A stretch of DNA of 64,000 nt from Cordylochernes scorpioides (Eukaryota > Arthropoda > Arachnida > Pseudoscorpiones > Chernetidae): assembly GCA_030710605.1 (NCBI GenBank), contig CP092865.1, positions 142,194,682-142,258,681 of the forward strand. The letters run 5' to 3'. Made by a program: the position numbers and the translations under genes. This document shows positions 41,098 through 51,560 of the stretch, in pieces. Each line of letters starts with the position of its first letter. The first letter of the stretch is position 1. The notes under the pieces are model-generated. The model ran no database searches. It was not told the DNA's origin and was given only the letters and a program-made list of their open reading frames with translations.

Positions 41098-44000
41098 ATG
41101 GCGTCACTCCCGAGCCACGATGTAATCCTAGATAAGCTCGACGGCTATAACTACTCACTATGGTCTTTCAAAATTGAAATGCTCTTGCAAAAGGAAGATC
41201 TTTGGGAAGTTGTCACCGAAAATATTCCAGATGAACCTAAAATCGAATAGAAAAAGAAAGACTCAAAAGCTAGAGCTATCATTAATCTAAGCATCGCCGA
41301 CTCACAAATAGTGCATGTCAAAAACCTACTAACAGCCAAAGCTACCTGGGACACTCTTAAAAATATCTATGAAAGAAAAACACTCTCAGGAAAAATTTAT
41401 TTGCTAAGGAAACTATACAGCTTAAAACTCGAAGAAGATAAAGACATGCAGCAGCATATCACTACCATGATGGAACTTGTTGACAAACTGCGAACCATTG
41501 GCGAAACACTAAAGGACTCTCACATCACGGCTATACTGCTTTGCTCGCTTCCAAAGAGCTACTCCAATCTCATCACGATGTTGGAATCAAGGCTTGATGA
41601 CGAGCTAACGCTTGAATTTACCAAGAACAAACTCCTTGATGAACACACACGCAGAGTAGAAAGCTCGAAAGACGAAAGCACCGCATCAAAAGCCTTAAAA
41701 AGCCTCCACGGAGCTTCAAGCCAAAGAAGAGAAAAAGAGAAGAAATTCTGTTCTTTCTGTCACAAACCAAACCACTCCAAAGAAGAATGTTGGCATTATC
41801 AAAAGCGAAACAACAGCAACAAAGAGTACAAATATGAAAACTTCAGAAGAGGAAACGTACCAAAGTACACAAATCAGTCGAGTGTCACCCAAGAACAATC
41901 AACAAATCAGAGAACAACAAAAGGACCTAATCCAAAAGCTCTCAATTGCACTCAACGAGAAGCAAGTGTACACAACTGGTTCGTCGACTCTGGAGCCACA
42001 TCTCATATGGCGTACGACGAAAGCTTCTTCACTGCACTTAACAGAGAACAAACACAAAATGTTGTGGTTGCTAATGGCAATAAGCTGCAGGTCAAAGGGA
42101 TAGGACAAGGAGAAATCAAAGTCATCACACCCCAAGGAAAGACTGACACCTTACTTCTCACAAAAGTTCTCTACATCCCGGAACTAACAGACAACCTTCT
42201 GTCAGTGAGTGCGGCCACCTCCAACGGATGTAAAGTAACGTTCAAAAGAGATTGGTGTACCATCGAAAGAGACAACACAGCCCTCGCGAACGGTATACTT
42301 GACAATGGAATGTACCGACTCCACCTGGATGACAACCTCCAAACTCGCACATTCAAAGCAAATGTAGCAAAACAAAACCACTGCAAGAACAAAAATTGCC
42401 TCATGCTCTGGCACGACAGACTAGGACACAGAAATATAGAATCAATTAAGAAGATTCAAAATGAGAACCTAGCAAGAGGACTAAGTCTAAATAACTGTTC
42501 GCACAGCACAGACTGCGTTCAGTGCATTCAAGGAAAACTCACCGAAACCCCATTTCCAAAGAAGACAGGGTACAGAGCAACTGAAACGCTTCAACTTGTC
42601 CACAGTGATATCTGCGGTCCATTACCAACTAACTCTCTCAGCGGTAAGAGATACTTCATCACCTTCACTGATGACTACAGCAGATACACGAAGACCTACC
42701 TCCTGAAAGGAAAAGACGAAGCCTATGAAAAAATAAAAGACTACGTCATCTCAGCACACACGGAATTTGGAAAAAATATCCAAACCATACGGACAGACAA
42801 CGGTCGTGAGTACGTAAACTGACAAGTCGAAGATTTCCTGAACCAAAGCGGAATCAAACATCAGCTAACAGTCCCCTACTCACCAGCCCAGAACGGAGTA
42901 GCAGAAAGGAAAAATCGATCACTAATGGAGATGACAAGATGCATGCTGTTTGACTCAGGACTCCCACAGTCTCTATGGGCGGAAGCGGTTACCACAGCTA
43001 ATTACCTACACAACCGAATACCCTCGAAAGCTACAGACAAGACTCCTTTTGAACTATGGACCAACAGGAAGCCCAGTCTGAAGCATCTAAAAAGATTCGG
43101 ATGTAAAGCCTTCGCCTATATTCCCAAGATAAAAAGGAACAAGTTGGATAGCAAAGTTATCGAAGGGATCTTTCTTGGATACGATGATCGAAGCAAAGGA
43201 TACAGAATCCTGCACGACACCGACAACATCACAATCAGCAGATCCGTAAAATTTATAGAAAAAGAAAATGGGTTTCACCTCGCTTCCACAAAAACAACTT
43301 CACCACAAGTACTAAGTACAGATCTAACTTCCTCCAATCATATTGGTAATGCAGAGGAAAGTCAGGAACCAGGAACACAACCCGAAAACCTTGAGGACTC
43401 AGAAACCGAGGATTACCTTCAACCTGGTACAAGCACAGGAACACAAGTGGTCACACAAAGAAGATCCACGAGACCAACAAAGGGAATACCTCCCATAAGA
43501 AATGACTACATGCTGTACAAAACTGAAGCTCAAGACATTCAGACACCCACCAGCTACTCGGAAGTCCTACAATTACCAAAAATAGAAAGAGAAAAATGGC
43601 TACAAGCAATGAACGAAGAACTAAATTCTCTTGAGAAGAACAATGTATGGGAACTAACGCCTCTACCTAAGGACAAAAAGATCATAGGATGTAAATGGAC
43701 CTATAAACAAAAACTCAATTCCAAAGGAAAAATAGAGCGGTACAAAGCCAGACTCGTAGCAAAAGGGTTCAATCAGAAATTTGGCCGAGACTACGAAGAA
43801 ACCTTTGCACCAATTGTAAAGCATTCTACAATTAGAGCCTTCCTAGTTGCATCAGTCTACAAAGGGATGCAAGTGAACCACCTCGATGTCAAGACAGCGT
43901 TCCTACACAGCGACCTAGATAAAGAACTCTACATGGAACTCCCAGAAGGACTCCATACAAAAACAAACAAAGTCTGCAAACTAAAGAAGGCAATTTACGG

Positions 44001-45102
44001 TCTAAAACAAGCTGGAAGATCTTGGAACACAAAAATTGCAAGCACTCTAATTAAAAATAACTTCAAACAGAGCATTGTAGACCCATGCCTATTCACCAAG
44101 AATGAAGAAAACCATTCCATCTACTTGATTCTATATGTGGATGACATGCTCCTCGCAAGCGATTCCGAAATAATCATCCAAAACACTGTAAAAACTCTCG
44201 AAAAAGAATTCGAAATAAAGAACCTTGGAGACCCCACTCAATTCCTTGGTATAGAAATATCAAGGAACAGAAAAGGTGAATTCCTTCTGAGCCAAAAGAA
44301 TAAAATCCAAGAATTAGTTGAAAGGTACAATCTCCAAGAAGCGAAACCTACTTTCACTCCCATGGAAAGCGGATACCCCGGTATATCTGATGAAAAACTT
44401 CTACCAAACAACGTCCAATACCAACAACTGATAGGCTCACTATTGTACCTAAGCGTAGTATCCAGACCAGATATCGCAGCTCCAGTCTGCATACTCAGCA
44501 GCAGAAACCAGAATCCTAGAAATTGTGACTGGAATGCAGCAAAAAGAATCGTAAGATATCTAAAAACTACTAAAGAACTCGAGCTACGCATATCTAACCA
44601 AAAACCTCCCACGCTGGAAGCATACAGCGATGCCACATGGGCAAGCGACAACACCGACAGAAAATCACTAAGCGGAAACTTGTTCCTACTGGGTTCAAAC
44701 CCCATCTCATGGATGACTGGGAAACAAGGTTGCGTATCTCTCTCATCCACCGAAGCGGAACTAATCTCCGCAGCTGAAGCCTCACAAGAACTGTTATGGC
44801 TTCTCGACTTGCTAAAGGATCTCGAACTGGAACAGAAAGCTCCAATCTACTTCCACCAAGACAATCAATCATGTCTCAAGATATGTTCATCCGAAAAAGT
44901 GTCTTCTAGAACCAAGCACATCGCAACCAAGATTCATCACCTGAAGGATCTTCAGAAGAAGACAGTGATAAAAATGATCTACTGCCCGACAGGCGACATG
45001 AAGGCGGATATCCTGACCAAGCCGCTACCAAGGCCGACATTTGAGAAGTTACGCTACAACCTCGTGATGTCTCCACATTCATGCCGGGGATTTGTTGGAT
45101 AA
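41098..45102 (+). pseudogene. Copia-D Gag-Pol polyprotein with two nonsense codons
   Basis: It starts at the ATG at 41098 and stays in one frame to TAA at 45100-45102, inside the 3' LTR. Stops occur at 41248-41250 (TAG) and 42820-42822 (TGA). Domain order: Gag 'LDGYNYSLWSFKIEML' motif (about 15-30) and capsid helices; zinc knuckle CSFCHKPNHSKEEC (about 217-230); protease WFVDSGATSHM (about 295); HHCC zinc region (about 435-480); integrase core with HSDICGPL, RTDNGREY and NGVAERKNRS (about 500-610); RT with CKWTYKQK, HLDVKTAFLH and ILYVDDMLLAS (about 850-1020); RNase H with YSDATWASDN, SLSSTEAEL and TKHIATKIHHLKD (about 1175-1290). No indel breaks it. Everything needed for transposition is present apart from the two stops. 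Confidence 0.92.
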
Positions 45103-45300
45103 CTGAATGCTACGACAGCTACCGCCACACTGGACCTATCATCATCACAACTGTTTGTTTACCTTCTTCTCTATATTACAATAACTGTTCGCTACCATAA
45201 CTTTGTCTTTCTTGCTAAATGGATAATAAAGATTATTATCATATAATCCTCAACGTCCTCATGCCTTCCTACAAGCTGTAAGTACCTAAATCTTACAACA
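45093..45300 (+). repeat. Copia-D 3' LTR
   Basis: 208 bp, one substitution from the 5' LTR. The preceding GCCGGGGATT is the likely plus-strand primer. The last four pol codons and stop lie inside this LTR. Confidence 0.93.
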
Positions 45301-45532
45301 ATATCGTCTTATCGATGCTCGAAATAATATATTTTTGGGCTTTAGCATCTTTTATTATCCATACGTTTTTTTCTTTTTCATCCTTTTGATCTTTAAAACA
45401 CAATTTACCATTTATTATATCAATTAAATTATTAGCTTTAAAAATAATGTTAATTTGAAAGTTCCAAATATCAAAATTTTCAGAGTCTTTTAATTTATCT
45501 ATAATCGAAATATCTTCCATAACAGCAGCCAT
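45301..45532 (-). pseudogene. Copia-C Gag N-terminus, right of the Copia-D insertion
   Basis: It starts at an ATG (45532) about 54 bp from the 5' LTR: ISIIDKLKDSENFDIWNFQI (copia Gag N-terminal motif), then IIFKANNLIDIINGKLCF, KNVWIIKDAKAQKYIISSID. It is truncated at 45301 by the nested element. The remainder resumes at 40815, with the ATATC duplication at both junctions. Confidence 0.85.
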
Positions 45533-45585
45533 TTTTATTTTTACGATTCTAGATTTTAAGTTATAACCACGCTTTATGCTGCCAC

Positions 45586-46325
45586 TGTTAGAATGGTTTT
45601 AGGTTTTATTTTATTTTAGAAATTAATACATACGATTTTAGTAATTGAAAATAGTTTATTAAAAATTAACAGAACAAAACAAAAGCTTTAACTTATACCT
45701 TAGAGTTATTTACATTCTTAATTTTACAGCAGTGTTACAAGATATATATTTTAAAACATTTTAAAAGAAATAATTATTAATTAATCTATATATATAAAAA
45801 TGAATGTATGTGTGTGTGTGTGTGTCTGTTTGTCCTTTATGCCTGACCAAACCACTCATTGGAACGCCATAAAACTTTGGGAAGTTATTTAGTATAGTAC
45901 TGGGAAGGTTTCTAGCAAATACAATTTTTGAAATAACTTTTCGCTTTAAAATAATCAAGATAAATATTCTAATTTATCTGTTATAATTCAACAATCTGCT
46001 CTAAATATTATCATGATGATACGATGATTTTGTAATATAGAAAATTAGGAAAGACAAAATTCAGGATGACACGGCAATTTATTTGAGACAAGAATAATGA
46101 TACAAATCCAAGGCAAGATACTATTCCTTTAACTTCCAATTACTGAGGGAACAAATTAATATTGATTTTATTCAACTTATCGAGTATTTTTCAAGGGACC
46201 GGGGGAAAAAATGTTCACTTTATCGAGAGATTCGTTAGACAAACCTTTACTCGGGTAAAACCAGGGTACGTCCGCTAGTATTTTATAAAATATTGAAGTC
46301 TAAAATTGAATTCATATATTCAACA
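45586..46325 (-). repeat. Copia-C 5' LTR, interrupted by Helitron-2
   Basis: It begins TGTTAGAATGG at 45586 and ends TATTCAACA at 46325. Subtracting 494 bp of Helitron gives 246 bp, exactly the length of the sister LTR. Confidence 0.92.
45785..46278 (+). mobile_element. Helitron-2, non-autonomous, inside the Copia-C LTR
   Basis: It starts TCTATATATATA and ends TCCGCTAG, between A (45784) and T (46279). The sister LTR has the uninterrupted AATTAATATTTTAT. The interior includes a (GT)n run and segments homologous, reversed, to Helitron-1. The 3' hairpin is decayed compared with Helitron-1. No Rep or helicase gene. Confidence 0.88.
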
Positions 46326-46330
46326 ACATA

Positions 46331-46551
46331 GATAGATTTGATGTACTAAATAAATTTCTAAACTTGAAAGAATGTTAACATAGGATTTGAATGAAATTCT
46401 CCATTCTTTATATTTAGGTGTTTTTTTTATTAATCGTAAATTGTTTTTTTTTTGTGTGTGTTTGCCGTGGCGTGTTTTTGGTGAGTTTAATATTAATTAT
46501 TTATTATTATTATTAATTATTTCGACACGTCCTAAATCGACTTAACACATA
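46331..46551 (+). repeat. Repeat R2, right part, and junction with unit 2
   Basis: 46331-46495 continues R2 as in R1 (GATAGATTTGATGTACTA to GAGTTTAATATTAA). A short TTATTATTA run follows before unit 2 begins at about 46552. Confidence 0.75.
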
Positions 46552-47258
46552 TGATGAGGTGAATATCTGACGCTATTGTCTGATATCCATGAGCCTCTTT
46601 CTTTCTCAGGGAGTTCACAAAAATAACACATCCTGCTATAAAAAGATATATAGTTGCGTGTATCCTGCACGCACTGGGGTTAAAAAAAAGGAAGGACATA
46701 AACTCTGGTTAAATTTACAATATATATTTATTTATTTCTTTTGACCAAAAGAAAAACACAAAGATAAGAAATAAAATAAATAAATATGCAATGACGATTG
46801 AGTGGGAAAGTTTACATATATATATATGTTTCAAAAAAATCATTATAAAAAGAAAATACTTAACTTTAGTGCTTTTTTGTTGGAAGGCTGGAAACCCCTC
46901 CCCAAAAATTCTTTTAGAACTACATTTTTACGAGCTTCCCTACTCTCTTATCTTTTTCTAACCAGCACCGCCCCCCCACTAAAACTTCCTCGTGACTATC
47001 TTATCTACCACTGACTAGCTCCCCCCAAAAACTTGCTTGCCACTAACTTTTTTCCTCCCAGGGTGACCAAACAAAAATTAAAAAATTAAAAATAAATCTT
47101 TATCTGTGATAAGAAAGACATTTTAAAAAAATAAAATTATAATAAAAAAATTATCTTTCGAAATATTAATTTAAAAAATATTAATTAAAAATAGAAAGCC
47201 CAAAAATAACTGCTTATTTAAAATAAAAGGAAAATTTATTATAGTACTATATGTTATT
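46552..47258 (-). repeat. Terminal repeat of unit 2 (inverted relative of the unit 1 terminal repeats)
   Basis: On the minus strand it follows the same order as 5900-6546, ending TCACCTCATCATAT. Divergence is higher than between the two unit 1 copies, and it carries extra C-rich text near 46900-47050. Confidence 0.65.
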
Positions 47259-47432
47259 TAAAAAAAACTAGAAATAAAAAAGGAGGTGAAGAGATGGGCT
47301 GGTTTTTTACAGAGAAGAATTCTCGAAGTCCGCTTCATTGTCCACCGGCTTTTCTTTGATTCTGTGGGTGACTTTGTGGAGGCCCCAGAAGTGGCCTCTA
47401 CAATCCTTCCCCGCCAAGACCACGGGATTTGG

Positions 47433-47790
47433 GCTTGCGAGGGAGCAGGACTATCTCCGGGGTCAAACGTGGAGGTCATGGATGCTCTGGCTTGCGAGGG
47501 AGCAAGGCAAATCTCCGGGGTCAAACGTGGAGGTCATGGATGCTCTGGCTTGCGAGGGAGCAAGGCAAATCTCCGGGGTCAAAGGTGGAGGTCATGGATG
47601 CTCTGGCTTGCGAGGGAGCAAGGCAAATCTCCGGGGTCAAAAATGGAGGTCAGGGATGCTCTGGCTTGTGAGGGAGCAAGGCAAATCTCCGGGGTCAAAA
47701 GTGGAGGTCATGGATGCTCTGGCTTGTGAGGGAGCAAGGCAAATCTCCGGGGTCACAAGTGGAGGTCAGGGAATGCTCTGGATTAGCGGA
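47433..47790. repeat. Tandem repeat, 58-bp unit, about six copies
   Basis: GAGGTCATGGATGCTCTGG recurs at 47472, 47530, 47588, 47646, 47704 and 47762, a strict 58-bp period. Because 58 is not a multiple of 3, all three frames read similar repeated text and create long artificial frames. Unit 1 has only one copy. Confidence 0.92.
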
Positions 47791-48059
47791 AACAATAGCA
47801 CTGTCTAAAAAATAAAAAAAAATGTCAAAACAAAGGGCGCCATGCATTCTATTTATTCGCCAGTTGAATGCAAGACTGGCTTTTTTAATTCCACTCTGTG
47901 ACACGGATAGTATTGTGATAGGTATATCCGGGGTCTTAGGGTGCCTAGAACACAAGGGTTATAAACACATATATACATCTATTTATATGTAAGATTTGAC
48001 ACATTTGTGGGAAGGTGCATGCCTACTAGTTTAAAAATAATAATGCTTAGTGACCAAAA

Positions 48060-48525
48060 TAATAATGATAAAAGAGCCAATAATGAATTCAAAAAAATTA
48101 AATAAATGAGTAAACCAATAATGAATTCAAACAAAATTGAATAAATAAAAGGCCAATAATGAATTCAAACAAAATTAAGTAAATAAGAAAGCCAATAATG
48201 AATTCAAACCTAAACTATAATGAATTCAAACAAAAAATAAATAATAATAAAAGAGCCAATAATGAATTCAAACAAAATTAAATAAATGAGAAAACCAATA
48301 ATGAATTCAAACCTGAACTATAATGAATTCAATCTGGAAAAATAAATAAGTAAAAGAGCCAATAATAAAAAAATTAAATAAATGAGAAAACCAATAATGA
48401 ATTCAAACCAAAAAAAAATAAAGTAAAAGAGCCAATAATGAATTCTAACCTGAACAATAATGAATTCAAACTGGAAAAATAAGAATAATAATAAAAGAAC
48501 CAATAATGAGAAAAAAAAACTGGTG
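48060..48525. repeat. AT-rich array of CCAATAATGAATTCAAAC words
   Basis: About a dozen irregular copies of GCCAATAATGAATTCAAAC separated by A/T runs. The reverse of the shorter array in unit 1 at 18400-18610. Confidence 0.85.
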
Positions 48526-50464
48526 ACTTCACATCGACTTGACACGGTGCCTGTCAGTCAAAATTTATCTCTATCAGTTCCATGCCTTTTTCGTTGAAAC
48601 ATGTCCAATTCTATATGGGTTTGCTACTAACTAATTTAAACTAACATGATCAAGCTCTAAACTTGTTTAATACCTAATGAAAAATAAAATAAATTGTGTT
48701 TTATCAATGTAATACCATAGTACGTCTGGTAGGGAGTCCTTTATAAAGACTGACTGGGCTGGGTTGGTTCTTCAGGATGAACACATCATCCAACTCATCA
48801 TGAGTAAATACGACATTCAGCACAAAGCCCGAAATGCCAAAGACCTCACGTCCAGCACAAAGCCCGTGGCGTGATTAACTGGCCTATTCTGCACTTATTG
48901 ATACCCTCGCCGAAGAGTCCTCGTGTCAGTCATCTGAAGACACTACGAAACCTCGCGCGTCCCTATTAATAGTATCAGACCCAACAAATGAGTCAGCGCA
49001 TAGAACCGATCAAGTCCCCGACTTGCAAGACCCACCCTAACTCAGTCTTTTACCACTAACGTTATCCGTATGGAAGGAAGCATACTTATAGCGCACACTT
49101 CCCCTACTGGGGTTTGCAACCAGATACCACCCAGTTATCAAACCCTACATTGATTTAATTGAATTTTATGTAGTCATCTGGTGCGCCGGTGAAAACCCGC
49201 TATGTCCACCAAAGTCTCACACATATCAAAAGTTAACAAAAAAAAAAACTCATATTCCCGAAGGAAACTCAACTAAAGGAGCGACTATTTTCTAATTTGA
49301 GAATTGCATTGTCCCGAGAGGCTTATATCCCTAACAAATTTGAAATCAAAATAAAATAGATCCTATTAAAATTCCCTAACACTATTCTAAATGTAGTTTG
49401 GTCTAACAATATAATTGACTGCTGCTTTCTCACATTCATTCCGCATTCCCATTCACACAATTCATTCATAGCGGGCAATCATACTAAAGCTAGATTCTAT
49501 TATACAAGCCAAAATACTATATGATCATCAATATACCTTAATAAAAGTAATACTAAAATTGTCAGGACTTAATGTGAAATCAAATAACTAAATAAAGATG
49601 AAATTTGGGAACTAAAAGCCCTTCAATATAAATTAACCTATGCCTCATACAATCTCTTACTAACTATTCATATTCAATGACTGATATCAGTCTCAACTGT
49701 AAGCTAACCTAACCTTAAAATAATTATAAATATCAAAAGTCCCTAAATTGTCTTTGCCTCAACACCTAGTACCACTGCAAAGATAATTTAATAGGACAAT
49801 TTACTAATTAGAGCGACAAAGAATAGGACATTCAACTCATGAAGGCGACAAACAATTGGAGACGCTTCCTCCACTGATAAGATCCTACTGACTGACCTTC
49901 TCTCCTCAAACACGCTCCAGTCACAGTAACCACTCTACACCACTAGTGCAACAACTTTATTCTGCCTGTTGACTGTAGGCAACACGCAATAGTTCTAGGA
50001 TATGGAATTAAAGGGCGTCTGTATATACCCAACCGATATCTGTACTAATGTGGAAACCTACACTCTACTGCACCACTGCTCTAAACTACCTGGCTTCTGA
50101 TTGTCTATGTCTACTTAATCTCAATTCAAGGGATTATTGAGCGTCATACGATGGCTCCCGTATACTCAACCTTGGACGTCACTAAGAACACAAACAGCTC
50201 GCTGCCAAACATTACTCCGACCTCGGCAGTACGTCTTTTCCTGGAGTTGTTGTGTGGCTCTGGAGTAAACTTGATGTCGCCCAGCTATACCTATACATCT
50301 ATTTAGCTGCTTGCGCCACCGATCCTACTGTAAACTATGCACCATACTGAAGTACTAACTCGTTGTTAATAACTGGAAAGTTATCACCTAATAGCCACTC
50401 AAGAGCGTTCTGGTTTTCCAGTCGCTTCTTGGTCAAATAATATCTTATTCTATTTAAATCTAAT

Positions 50465-51560
50465 CTTAAAAAAAAATTACCCTAGACTTGAATATTTGTG
50501 CCAAATTGGTTACACCTAATTGCCAAATATTAACAAGACTGATTGTCTATACTATATGCTTTGACATGAGAAAGTTTGAAAATTTTAACATAAAATTTCA
50601 AATTTTAAGGTTTCATGAAAAAAAAAATTCTACAAAAAGAAAAAAAAAATTCTGCTTAATTTGGTCTCTCAAATCTAATCTTAATAAAAAAATTACCCTA
50701 AACTTGAATATTTGTGCTAAATTGGTTACACCTAATTGCCAAATATTAACAAGACTGATTGTCTATACTTACAATATGCATTGAGAGAGGAATTTAAAAA
50801 TTTTAACATGGAATTTCAAAACTTAAGGTTTCATGGAAAAAAAATAATTCTATAAGAAAAAAAATTCTGCTTACTTTGGTCTCTCCTGATACATATTAAA
50901 GTTTTACGAACTTACGCTTTCTATACATGCACTCTCTTCACACTACATCATGTCAGTGACTGGCCACCGCTCACATCACAAAGTCTACACCTAATTGCTA
51001 ATATTAAACAAGACTGATTGTCTACTCTTACAATATGCACACTACACTTAAAAAATTCAAAATTTAAAGTTACATGAAAAAAAAAATTCTATAAAAAAAA
51101 TTCTGCTTAATTTGGTCTCTCAAATCTAATCTTAATAAAAAAAAATTACCCTAAACTTGAATATTTGTGCTAAATTGGTTACACCTAATTGCCAAATATT
51201 AACAAGACTGATTGTCTATACTTACAATATGCATTGAGAGAGAAATTTAAAAAATTTTAACATGGAATTTCAAAACTTAAGGTTTCATGAAAAAAAAAAA
51301 TTCTATAAGAAAAAAAAATTCTGCTTAATTCTGTCCCACCTGATACATATTAAAGTTTTACGAAGTTACGCTTTCTATACATGCACTCTCTTCACATTAC
51401 ATCACGTCAGTGACTATGGCCACCGCTCACATCACAAAGTCTACACTTACAATATGTACACTACACTTAAAATTTTCGAAATTTAAGGTTTCATGAAAAA
51501 AAAAATTCTATAAAAGAAAATTCTGCTCAATTTTATTCTCTCCCATTCACATAATAAAAT
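50465..51560. repeat. Higher-order tandem duplication in unit 2 (about 450-bp period)
   Basis: The block TACCCTAAACTTGAATATTT...AAGACTGATTGTCTATACTT occurs at about 50480, 50690 and 51145. A second block (ACGCTTTCTATACATGCACT) occurs at about 50915 and 51370. Unit 1 has one copy (about 15290-15640), so the expansion is private to unit 2. Confidence 0.8.

Larger units (their letters stand above)
40816..45300 (+). mobile_element. Copia-D: young, nearly intact Ty1/copia element nested in Copia-C
   Basis: The 208-bp LTRs at 40816-41023 and 45093-45300 differ at one base (AGCTAGCG vs AGCTACCG). Perfect ATATC duplications flank them at 40811-40815 and 45301-45305. The interior is a single 1335-codon frame broken only by two nonsense codons. 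It is inserted into the Gag of Copia-C in opposite orientation. The LTR similarity makes it the youngest dated insertion in the window. Confidence 0.95.
36913..46325 (-). mobile_element. Copia-C: Ty1/copia element, host to Copia-D and Helitron-2
   Basis: LTRs at 36913-37158 (246 bp) and 45586-46325 (246 bp plus the 494-bp Helitron-2). Target duplication is ACTTA/ACATA with one mismatch. Its genes run on the minus strand, with a purine tract at 37159-37167 and a PBS-like TGGCAGCATAAAGCGTGG inside the 5' LTR. Gag is split by Copia-D at 40811-45305. Domains are separated by stops and shifts. Confidence 0.92.

Noticed and set aside
40816-45300. Copia-D and Copia-C as one large composite element
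   Set aside because: Perfect ATATC duplications flank Copia-D and Gag of Copia-C continues on both sides, so it is a simple nested insertion.
47286-47808. Overlapping 80-156 codon frames with CEGARQISGV-type repeats
   Set aside because: A 58-bp tandem repeat opens all three frames at once. Unit 1 lacks the repeats, so there is no conserved protein.
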